Shown piece by piece: positions 16,585 to 23,170 of a DNA stretch of 38,436 nucleotides. Position 1 is the first letter of the stretch; every line of letters starts with the position of its first letter. Source of the stretch: Acetobacteraceae bacterium (lineage in GTDB: Bacteria; Pseudomonadota; Alphaproteobacteria; Acetobacterales; Acetobacteraceae); assembly GCA_947475245.1 (NCBI GenBank), contig CANJLW010000038.1, forward strand, positions 1-38,436, written 5' to 3'. The notes under the pieces were generated by a model. The model saw nothing but the letters and a program-made list of their open reading frames with translations. It did not search any database and was not told the origin of the DNA. The translations under genes and the position numbers were made by a program.

Positions 16585-17336
16585 ACCGACCCCTGATCGC
16601 CACCCTCGCGTATCTGGTTGTGGGCGTCGCCTCCGCCGCCGGGGCGCAAGCCGCCGATCCGCACGGCATGAGCACACACGGCGATATGCCGCCGATGATG
16701 GACAGCGCCTGGTTCAGCCATGCGCTGCTGGATCGCATGGAAGCGCGCTACGGTTCGGCCGCCCCCGACATGCGCTGGCAAGGACAGGCATGGATCGGCG
16801 GCGACTACGACAAGCTGAAAGTGAAGACCCAAGGCATTCTGAAACCCGGCGGGCGGGTGGAGGACGGTCGGCACGAGTTGCTCTATGACCGGGCGATCTT
16901 CCGCTACATGGACCTGCAACTCGGGGTTCGCGCCGATCTCGATTCCAGGGTCGGGCGCACCTGGGGGGCGGTTGGCATTCAGGGCGTTGCCCCGCTGTTC
17001 ATCGACTATGAATTGACGGCCTATTTGAGCGATCGCGGCCATGCGGCGGCGCGGGTCGCGCTGGCAACGGATGTGTTGTTGACCCAGTCCCTGGTCCTGC
17101 AACCCGAGATCGAGGCGAACCTCTACAGCAAGGCCGATCCGCGGCGGGGCATCGGGACGGGCTTTGCCGATCTCGATGTCGGGTTGCGGCTGCGCTACGA
17201 GATCACGCGCAAATTCGCCCCCTACGTCGGTGTCTCCTACACGCAGAAATTCGGCGAAACCGCCCGTCTCGGCAGCCTGCACGCGGAACACGACACCGCC
17301 TGGCGCTTCCTGATCGGCATCAGGGGGTGGTTCTGA
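16581..17336 (+). CDS. copB: outer-membrane copper resistance protein CopB
   Basis: A 251-residue outer-membrane protein of the CopB/PcoB family. A signal peptide (about 1-24) is followed by a short Met/His-rich stretch (DPHGMSTHGDMPPMMD) and a beta-barrel with alternating strands such as WQGQAWIGGDYDKLKV, DLQLGVRAD and YVGVSYTQKF, ending in RGWF with the C-terminal aromatic needed for barrel assembly. The longer MxxMDH repeat arrays of Pseudomonas CopB are absent, as in many alphaproteobacteria. It works with CopA in periplasmic and outer-membrane copper sequestration. Start overlaps copA by four bases; stop overlaps the cytochrome start by one base. Confidence 0.92.
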   Translation: MNRPLIATLAYLVVGVASAAGAQAADPHGMSTHGDMPPMMDSAWFSHALLDRMEARYGSAAPDMRWQGQAWIGGDYDKLKVKTQGILKPGGRVEDGRHELLYDRAIFRYMDLQLGVRADLDSRVGRTWGAVGIQGVAPLFIDYELTAYLSDRGHAAARVALATDVLLTQSLVLQPEIEANLYSKADPRRGIGTGFADLDVGLRLRYEITRKFAPYVGVSYTQKFGETARLGSLHAEHDTAWRFLIGIRGWF

Positions 17337-17890
17337 TGCCGCGTATCACGAAGCGCGACGTGGGCGTGGCGGTCTGCGCGATTATGTGCGCCTGCCTCCT
17401 CGGGATCGCGATGGGGACGTCGTATCTCTGGTCCGGCCTTTACAATGTCGCCGCCAGCACGCCGCACGCCGATCTGACCCACTGGGTGCTCGAAACCGCG
17501 CGCACGCGTTCCATTCGTGCCCATGCGCGCGGGATCGTCGCGCCGACGGAGGCGGCGTCGGAGGCGCAAATCCTCGCCGGTCTTTCGCATTTCGCCGAAC
17601 ATTGCGCGGTCTGCCATGGCGCGCCCGGCGTTCCCCAGGGCGACATTGCGCGCGGACTGTATCCTCCCGCCCCCGATCTGGCTGGGACCGTTCGACGCTA
17701 CAACGCCGCGGAGACGTTCTGGATCGTGAAGTTCGGCATCAAATCGACCGGCATGCCGGCATGGAGCGATCACGCCGACGACGCGCTTTGGGCGACGGTC
17801 GCCTTCATCCGGATGCTTCCCGGCTTGAGCAAAGAGGATTACGCCAAGCTGTTGATGACGAGCATCATGCAGGGAGGCCACCGCCATTAG
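17336..17890 (+). CDS. membrane-anchored c-type cytochrome in the copper operon
   Basis: A 184-residue protein with an N-terminal membrane anchor (about 10-32) and one class I cytochrome c domain. The haem motif is CAVCH (90-94); M140 in STGMPAW is the likely axial ligand, and DDALWATVAFIRMLP near residue 148 is the usual terminal helix. The tail ends GGHRH. Start is the ATG at 17336 within TGATG, so translation is coupled to copB. A cytochrome is not part of the classical cop/pco operon; it may accept electrons released when CopA oxidises Cu(I), or belong to another electron chain. That role is inference. Confidence 0.88.
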   Translation: MPRITKRDVGVAVCAIMCACLLGIAMGTSYLWSGLYNVAASTPHADLTHWVLETARTRSIRAHARGIVAPTEAASEAQILAGLSHFAEHCAVCHGAPGVPQGDIARGLYPPAPDLAGTVRRYNAAETFWIVKFGIKSTGMPAWSDHADDALWATVAFIRMLPGLSKEDYAKLLMTSIMQGGHRH

Positions 17891-17901
17891 TACGCGCGCA
17901 T

Positions 17902-17934
17902 CGGAGTTCCGTGGGCCTGTGCGCCCGGTCTCCG
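17902..17934 (+). terminator. possible hairpin between the cytochrome gene and oxyR
   Basis: Nested short stems, CGGAG (17902-17906) with CTCCG (17930-17934) and inner GGGC (17913-17916) with GCCC (17923-17926), separated by unpaired bases. No T-run follows. It may mark the end of the copper operon, but support is weak. Confidence 0.25.
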
Positions 17935-17953
17935 CCAACCCAAGGCTCTCGCG

Positions 17954-18877
17954 ATGACGATCCTGCCGAGCCCGCAGCAGTTGCGGTATCTGGTGGCGTT
18001 GGCGGAAAGTCGGCATTTCGGGCGCGCGGCTTTGGCTTGCGCGGTCACGCAATCCACGCTGTCGGCGGGGATACTGGCGTTGGAGCGTCAACTCGACGCC
18101 CAGGTGCTGGATCGCACCGCCGGGCGGCACGTGGTGTTTACGCCCTTGGGTCTCGATCTCGTGGATCGCGCGCGGGCGGCGCTGGCGGCGCTGGAAGCCG
18201 TCAGCGAGACCGCCCTGGCGGCGCGGGAGCCGATGTCGGGCCCGCTGCGTATGGGCGTGATCCCGACCATCGGCCCGTTCCTGCTGCCCCGCTTGATGCC
18301 GGTCCTGCGCGCCGCTTTCCCGCGCCTGCGGTTGTTTCTGCGTGAGGATACCACCGCGCGCCTGGTCGACCGGCTGGAAACCAACCGGCTGGACGTGCTG
18401 CTGCTGGCGCTGCCCTGCGACTGCGGACCGTCGGAGGTGATGCCGATCGGGCGGGACGAATTCGTGGTCGCGCTGCCGCCGGGGCACAGCCTGGCCGGCC
18501 AGCCGACCATTCAGGTCGCCGCGATCGCGAATGAGCGGTTGCTGCTGTTGGAAGACGGGCATTGCCTGCGCGATCAGGCCTTGGCGGTGTGCGGCCTGCT
18601 GGCGGGCGAAAAGGGGGACTCGCAGGACGGCTTTGCCGCGACATCCCTGCATACCCTGGTGCAGATGGTCGCGGGCGGGCTGGGGATTACCTTGCTCCCC
18701 CGCCTTGCGGTCGCGGCCGGCATCGCCGAGGGCACCGGCGTCGTGCTGCGTCCGCTCGCGGGTCCCAGCGCGTGGCGCACCCTGGGCCTGGCATGGCGCC
18801 CGAACGCGCCGCGCGCGGGGGATTACCGGGCCTTGGCGCCGCATCTGTCGGAAACCTGCCGCGAAGTGCTGCGTTGA
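17954..18877 (+). CDS. oxyR: hydrogen peroxide-responsive regulator OxyR
   Basis: A 307-residue LysR-family regulator: N-terminal winged helix-turn-helix (about 6-65), linker, and a sensor domain (about 95-300). The redox motif is present as DGHCLRDQALAVC, with C204 and C213 nine residues apart exactly as C199 and C208 of E. coli OxyR, and is followed by ATSLHTLVQMVAGGLGITLLP, also diagnostic. In known OxyR, peroxide forms the disulfide and switches the tetramer to activate katG, ahpC and related genes. No such target is next to it. Its place after the copper operon fits copper stress producing peroxide, but it may have its own promoter in the 63-bp gap. Confidence 0.95.
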   Translation: MTILPSPQQLRYLVALAESRHFGRAALACAVTQSTLSAGILALERQLDAQVLDRTAGRHVVFTPLGLDLVDRARAALAALEAVSETALAAREPMSGPLRMGVIPTIGPFLLPRLMPVLRAAFPRLRLFLREDTTARLVDRLETNRLDVLLLALPCDCGPSEVMPIGRDEFVVALPPGHSLAGQPTIQVAAIANERLLLLEDGHCLRDQALAVCGLLAGEKGDSQDGFAATSLHTLVQMVAGGLGITLLPRLAVAAGIAEGTGVVLRPLAGPSAWRTLGLAWRPNAPRAGDYRALAPHLSETCREVLR

Positions 18878-18923
18878 GTTCCATGCTGGCCAGCCCGCAA
18901 ATCCTCTGGCAGGCTTCGGTCCC

Positions 18924-19259
18924 ATGACAGACAGCCCCTATTTGTTTCGTGCCGCCGATCACCCGCTTGTCGCGGCTTCGGATCGCCTGCAACTGCGTGA
19001 AGCCGTCAGCGGCTTCGGCATCGCGCTGCGCTATCAGGAGCGCGCGCCGGACCCGCCGGGCACGCCGGAGGGGGCATGGTGCGAGACCGGGCACTCCATC
19101 TTCGTGCTGTCCGGGCGGATCAGCTACCGGTTTGACGACCATACGGTCGAAGCCGGGCCGAACGATATGCTGCACATCCCCGCCGGCCCCGCGCATCGGC
19201 ACAAGCCGAAGGTCGTGGGGACGGAAGTCGTGCGCTACGTGCTGACCGAGTTTTCCTGA
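18924..19259 (+). CDS. small cupin-domain protein
   Basis: A 111-residue single-domain cupin. The conserved barrel motifs are seen: GHSIFVLSGRISYRFDDHTVEAGPNDMLHIPAGPAHRHKP (about 57-96, with histidines H58, H90 and H92 as possible metal ligands). No signal peptide, so cytoplasmic. Small cupins of this kind may be metal-binding enzymes or sensors and the function is not predictable. It starts 46 bp after oxyR on the same strand and might be co-transcribed. Shine-Dalgarno is poor; the start is set by the domain boundary. Confidence 0.75.
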   Translation: MTDSPYLFRAADHPLVAASDRLQLREAVSGFGIALRYQERAPDPPGTPEGAWCETGHSIFVLSGRISYRFDDHTVEAGPNDMLHIPAGPAHRHKPKVVGTEVVRYVLTEFS

Positions 19260-19362
19260 CCCTCCGTAAAACGCGTACAGACCGGGAGCCTACGTCCGGT
19301 CGCCGCCCATAAACCTTTCATTCACATTTTGCTGGCACGCTATCGCGCGGAGGGCGATCGCG

Positions 19363-20259
19363 ATGGGCTTGTCGGCACTGCGAAACTGGTTTGGGCGGGC
19401 GCCGATCCCGCCCTCGATGCTGCATGCCCCGACAGAATCGCGCGCGCGTTCCTCGGCCGATCATTCCGGCGCGATCCCGGACAGCCATTGGACCCAGGCG
19501 CGGATCGCCATCGCCTCCACGCTCTGGGGCGCGGGGTTTCAGCTTCCGGGCGGCGAGATCGAGACCATGCGTCTGGTGAAGCCGATGCCCCTCGCCACGG
19601 CGTCGGACCTGCTGCTGCTCGGGGCCGGCGGCGGTGGTGTCGCCGAAACCCTGGCGGTGCGTCTCGGCGTGACGGTGTTTGGCTTCGAGGCGGACCCCGC
19701 CTTGGTCGCCGCCGCGTCGGCGCATCTGCGCGGCAACAAGCTGGCTCGGCGCGCGAGCGTGTCATTGTGGGACCCGGCGGAACCGGAGTTGGGCACGCAG
19801 GCCTATCACAACTGCTTTGCGCTGGAGCCGTTGCGCGGGCTGAAGATGGAACCGCTGCTGTCCGCGGTGACCGATTCGCTGAAATCGGGCGGCCAAATGA
19901 TCCTGATGGAAACCGTCGCCGACTCCGCCCTGAGCACGCGGGAGGAGGACGTGGCGCGCTGGGCGAGCATCGAGCAGCGCCAGCCCGACAGCCTGCCCAC
20001 GGAGATCGCCATCACACGCGTCCTGGGGCGGCTTGGCTACGAGGTGCGGGCGGTGGAGGACGTCTCGCAACGCCACGTCCAGCAGGCGCTGCTGGGCTGG
20101 CGCACGCTGGCCCGCGAAATCCGGATGAAACGCCCGGAAGGCGAGGACGCCGCCGCCCTGATCGCCGAAGGCGAACGCTGGTCCACCCGTCTCCGCCTCT
20201 TCAGCGACGCTCGCCTGCGTCTGGTACGCTGGCATGTCGTGGGGCGCGGGATGTCCTGA
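19363..20259 (+). CDS. SAM-methyltransferase-like protein of unknown role
   Basis: A 298-residue cytoplasmic protein. A Rossmann-like segment reads LLLLGAGGGGVAETLAVRLGVTVFGFEADPALVAAA (about 83-118), which looks like motif I and the acidic end of strand 2 of class I SAM methyltransferases; SGGQMILMETVADSA (about 175-189) fits strand 5. The motif-IV-like middle is poorly conserved, and the tail (WRTLAREIRMKRPEG onward) is basic and helical. GGAGG lies seven bases upstream of the chosen ATG at 19363. No recognisable partner or substrate. It precedes rpmJ, which has its own promoter. Confidence 0.55.
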   Translation: MGLSALRNWFGRAPIPPSMLHAPTESRARSSADHSGAIPDSHWTQARIAIASTLWGAGFQLPGGEIETMRLVKPMPLATASDLLLLGAGGGGVAETLAVRLGVTVFGFEADPALVAAASAHLRGNKLARRASVSLWDPAEPELGTQAYHNCFALEPLRGLKMEPLLSAVTDSLKSGGQMILMETVADSALSTREEDVARWASIEQRQPDSLPTEIAITRVLGRLGYEVRAVEDVSQRHVQQALLGWRTLAREIRMKRPEGEDAAALIAEGERWSTRLRLFSDARLRLVRWHVVGRGMS

Positions 20260-20284
20260 AGCCATAGCGCGGGTCAGCATCCGC

Positions 20285-20313
20285 TTGACACAAGCGAGTC
20301 ATGCCCCTATCCA
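20285..20313 (+). promoter_or_regulatory. sigma-70 promoter for rpmJ
   Basis: A perfect TTGACA (20285-20290), a 17-base spacer, and TATCCA (20308-20313) lie 36 bp upstream of the rpmJ ATG. The optimal -35 and spacing fit a strong housekeeping promoter for a ribosomal protein gene. Confidence 0.6.
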
Positions 20314-20349
20314 CCGCGCCTCTGATTTCCTCGGGTAAAGCAGCGTATC

Positions 20350-20475
20350 ATGAGAGTTCGTAACAGCCTGAAGTCGGCCAAAGTCCGCGACAAGAACTGC
20401 CGCGTCGTGCGTCGGCGGGGCCGCGTCTATGTCATCAACAAGAAGAACCCCCGCATGAAGTGCCGCCAGGGCTGA
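20350..20475 (+). CDS. rpmJ: 50S ribosomal protein L36, zinc-less form
   Basis: A 41-residue basic protein starting [17 protein letters not shown] and ending in the conserved [12 protein letters not shown] and RQG. It is the small large-subunit protein L36 (bL36). The four zinc ligands of the ribbon form (C, C, C, H) are not all kept: the pattern has only C17 and C38, so this is the C-minus, zinc-independent form usual in alphaproteobacteria. It stands alone, outside the main ribosomal protein operon, which is typical for this form. Confidence 0.95.
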   Translation: MRVRNSLKSAKVRDKNCRVVRRRGRVYVINKKNPRMKCRQG

Positions 20476-20534
20476 TCCTGACGGGTCTTTCGGCAGGCCG
20501 ATAGCGACTCCCGGTTGCGGGTGTCGCGACCTTC

Positions 20535-20565
20535 CCAACCGATCGGCATGCGATCGATCGGTTGG
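20535..20565 (+). repeat. 11-bp perfect inverted repeat upstream of the deaminase gene
   Basis: CCAACCGATCG (20535-20545) and CGATCGGTTGG (20555-20565) form a perfect 11-bp dyad with a 9-base centre. It ends 16 bp before a consensus TATAAT, so it covers the -35 area of the next gene. It may be an operator for the deaminase gene or a rho-independent-like stem ending rpmJ; there is no T-run. Confidence 0.55.
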
Positions 20566-20581
20566 CGATATCGACAGAACA

Positions 20582-20587
20582 TATAAT
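20582..20587 (+). promoter_or_regulatory. consensus -10 box (TATAAT) for the deaminase gene
   Basis: An exact TATAAT at 20582-20587 sits 51 bp before the ATG at 20639, rare in this GC-rich sequence. No good -35 is seen at 16-18 bp; that area is occupied by the right arm of the 11-bp dyad, which suggests activator- or repressor-controlled transcription. Confidence 0.45.
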
Positions 20588-20638
20588 TCGTTCCACCCTG
20601 TTCCGCCGCGTCGCTCCGACGTTTCGCGGAAAGGTGGG

Positions 20639-22162
20639 ATGATGATGCGTCGATATTTGCTTCTGCTTGGATTTCTGACCCTGGTCGGCTGCGCATCGCA
20701 GCCGCCGAACGGGTCCGCGTCGACGCGGTTCGCGGACTATGTCGCGTCACCCCCGTTGCTGCGCGCGTTCCTGTATCGCATGCCCAAGGGCGGCGACCTC
20801 CATAATCACCTCAGCGGCGCGGCCTATGCCGAGGCCAATATCCGCGCCGGCGCGTCCCGCGGGATGTGTGTGCATCCCGTCGCCGCCACCGTCGGCGAAC
20901 CGCCCTGCGTGGCGCCCATGCGCCCCTTATCCGACGCCCTGCGCGATGCGGGGCTGAACAAGACCCTGGTCAACGCCTGGTCCATGCGCGACTTCATCCC
21001 GACCAACGGCAACAGCGGTCACGATCACTTCTTCGCGGCGTTCTCCCGGTTCGGCGGCGTGGCCAAGCCCTCGGACATGGCGGCGGAGGTCGTGGATCGC
21101 GCCGGGCGGCAACGCATGCGCTATGTCGAGCTGATGATTACCTTTCAGGGGAAGGCGGTCGCCGATCTGACCGAGAAGGTGCTGAAGACGACTCCGTGGA
21201 CCGACAATCCGGCGGCGTTCGAGGCGGCGCTGATGGCCGCCGGCCTGCCCGCCGTCGTGGAGGCGGCCAAACGCGACATCGATTCCCTGGAACGGCAGAT
21301 GCGCGCCAATATGGGCTGCGGGACCGCGACGGCCGGTTCGGGCTGCGGCGTGGTCGTGCGCTGGTTGCAGCAGGTCACCCGCACGTCGGCGCGGCCGCGC
21401 GTGTTCGCGGCGTCGCTGTTCGGGATGTTGCTGGCGAAGGCCGACCAACGGGTCGTGGGCATCGACTTCGTGGCGCCGGAGGATAATCCCGTCGCATTGG
21501 CGGACTATACCGCGCAGATGCGGATGTTGGACTACCTGCACGGGCGGATGCCGCAGGCAAACGTCTCACTGCACGCCGGTGAGTTGACGCTTGGCCTGGT
21601 GCGGCCGGAAGACCTGTTGTTCCACATCCGACAGGCCGTCGAACTGGGTCACGCGAAACGCATCGGCCACGGTGTGGATGTGATGTATGAAGAAGACGCA
21701 TTTGGTCTCTTGCGGGACATGGCGCGGAGGCGCGTGGCGGTCGAGGTCAATCTGACCAGCAACGCGCAGATTCTGGGCGTGTCCGGCGCCGATCATCCGT
21801 TCCCGGTCTATCTGGCCGCCGGCGTGCCCGTCGTGCTGTCCACGGATGACGAGGGTATCGAGCGGATCGATCGGACGCACGAATTGCAGCGCGCGGTGAT
21901 GACCTATGGCCTGGGATGGGACGCGCTGATTGCCCTGGAACGCAATACGCTCGAATACGCCTTTGTGACCGGAGCAAGCCTGTGGGCCGATCCGCCCACG
22001 TGGCGGCGGGTGGAGGCCTGCGCCGGGGCCTCGGTTCTGGAGCCTGAATCAGGGGCTTGTGCGGCGTATTTAAAAACTAATCTCAAAGCCTCGCTGCAAT
22101 GGTCGCTGGAACGCGATCTGGCGCTGTTTGACCGAGAGGCCGACACGCTCCGCCCGCGCTGA
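20639..22162 (+). CDS. adenosine deaminase-family lipoprotein
   Basis: A 507-residue exported protein. The N-terminus MMMRRYLLLLGFLTLVGC is a lipoprotein signal with lipobox LVGC (C18 lipidated). The rest is a metal-dependent adenosine/AMP deaminase-type TIM barrel: metal-binding HNH in GGDLHNHLSG (about 51-60), the proton-shuttle glutamate in SLHAGELTLG, H in KRIGHGVDV, and the metal Asp in LSTDDEGIER. It resembles secreted ADGF/ADA-like deaminases rather than cytosolic Add, and carries inserts with several cysteines (e.g. MGCGTATAGSGCGV) that may form disulfides. Predicted to act in the periplasm, perhaps on extracellular adenosine or another purine. Three ATGs in tandem start at 20639; AAGGTGGG lies before them. 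Confidence 0.88.
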   Translation: MMMRRYLLLLGFLTLVGCASQPPNGSASTRFADYVASPPLLRAFLYRMPKGGDLHNHLSGAAYAEANIRAGASRGMCVHPVAATVGEPPCVAPMRPLSDALRDAGLNKTLVNAWSMRDFIPTNGNSGHDHFFAAFSRFGGVAKPSDMAAEVVDRAGRQRMRYVELMITFQGKAVADLTEKVLKTTPWTDNPAAFEAALMAAGLPAVVEAAKRDIDSLERQMRANMGCGTATAGSGCGVVVRWLQQVTRTSARPRVFAASLFGMLLAKADQRVVGIDFVAPEDNPVALADYTAQMRMLDYLHGRMPQANVSLHAGELTLGLVRPEDLLFHIRQAVELGHAKRIGHGVDVMYEEDAFGLLRDMARRRVAVEVNLTSNAQILGVSGADHPFPVYLAAGVPVVLSTDDEGIERIDRTHELQRAVMTYGLGWDALIALERNTLEYAFVTGASLWADPPTWRRVEACAGASVLEPESGACAAYLKTNLKASLQWSLERDLALFDREADTLRPR

Positions 22163-22200
22163 TCGTTCGGCGGGTTGCGTTTGCGTCGGTGACCCGTCCT

Positions 22201-23091
22201 CTAGCGCTGTAGCGCGTAGTTGATCTGCACGGTCACGGTGATGGTCTGCTGCGTCATGTCCATCGGGAAGGCCGGTAGTCGCGCCTTGTTCAGCAGGGCC
22301 AGCACGGCGTCGTCGAGCAATGCAGAGCCGGTCCCGCGCACAAGGGCGACATCGCTGACCTGCCCGTCGCGATTGACGGTGAAGCGGACGGCGGCCGATC
22401 CCTGGTCTCCGCGCGCGCGGGCGGCCTCCGGATAGGTTTTGTTCTGCTGTAGCCAGGACGACAGCGATGCCCTCCAGGTCGCGGAGATCGGGGCCGGCGG
22501 AGCGGGCGCGGCCGCTTGTACCGGCGTAGGCGCGACCGGCGGTTGGGCCTGCGCCTCCGTCGCCGCCGTCGCGGGACGTGGGGCAGGCTGCGGGCGCGGC
22601 TTCGGCGGCGCGGGCTTAGGTTGCGGCGCCGGTCGCGGGGGCGGTTCCGGCTTTGGTTCGGGCGGGGGTTCGGGCGCGGGCTCGGGCGGAGGGGGAGGTT
22701 GCGGGGGCACCTCCGTCGGCATGCTTTCCGCGGCCGGCGGTTCCACCGGTGGGGCCTCCACTGGCGGTTCTTCCACTGGTGGGGCTTCAACCGCCGGCGG
22801 GTCCATCGTCGGTTCCACGACCTGGGTTTCCGGTTCCGCTTGTGCCGGAGCGGCTGCCGGAGCGGCCGGCGCGGAAAACGAAAGCTCGATCGCCATTGTA
22901 TCTTCGGCGGGCGGCATGCGCTGTGGGGCAATGAGCCAGAGCGCGGCGAGCCCGGCATGGACGAGCACTGAAGCCGCGACCCATCCGCACCAGGCGCGCG
23001 CGTCGGTCCGCCGACCGGTCAGGTCGATCGATCGGCGGACCAGAGTCACGGCATCTGCCGAGCAGATTGTGTCAGGGGCATTGATCGGCAC
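22201..23091 (-). CDS. tonB: TonB energy transducer paired with the receptor
   Basis: A 296-residue TonB. The chosen start is GTG at 23091, with GAGG four bases upstream. N-terminal cytoplasmic stretch, one membrane helix (about 37-56, WVAASVLVHAGLAALWLIAP), a long Pro/Glu then Pro/Lys linker (about 75-180, including a tandem EAPPVEEPPVEAPPVEPP block and PKPEPP/PKPAPPKP), and a C-terminal TonB domain (about 205-296) with TYPEAARARGDQGSAAVRFTVNRDGQV and a YALQR end. It lies 79 bp downstream of the TonB-dependent receptor on the same strand, so it is likely dedicated to that receptor. No exbB/exbD is adjacent. Confidence 0.92.
   Translation of the reverse strand: MPINAPDTICSADAVTLVRRSIDLTGRRTDARAWCGWVAASVLVHAGLAALWLIAPQRMPPAEDTMAIELSFSAPAAPAAAPAQAEPETQVVEPTMDPPAVEAPPVEEPPVEAPPVEPPAAESMPTEVPPQPPPPPEPAPEPPPEPKPEPPPRPAPQPKPAPPKPRPQPAPRPATAATEAQAQPPVAPTPVQAAAPAPPAPISATWRASLSSWLQQNKTYPEAARARGDQGSAAVRFTVNRDGQVSDVALVRGTGSALLDDAVLALLNKARLPAFPMDMTQQTITVTVQINYALQR
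22738..22800 (-). repeat. in-frame tandem repeat in the tonB linker
   Basis: Imperfect tandem repeats of about 30 bp built from GGTGG/TCCACT blocks encode repeated (E)APPVEEPPVE units of the proline-rich linker. Such repeats can expand or contract in frame and alter periplasmic reach. Confidence 0.55.
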
Positions 23092-23170
23092 TTATCCTCG
23101 CGCGCCGATATGCCCTTGGGCGGAATGCCCATCCAGCCGTCTCTCCCTGGTCGCATGGCGATGGACGCCA

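Noticed and set aside
19328-19350. Sigma-54 promoter (CTGGCACG) before the methyltransferase-like gene
   Set aside because: The -24 element matches, but at the correct spacing the -12 position reads CGCG instead of TTGC, lacking the essential GC.
22163-22200. Bidirectional terminator between the deaminase gene and tonB
   Set aside because: Only a five-base stem (CGGGT/ACCCG) with a loop of about 17 bases can be drawn and there is no T-run on either strand.
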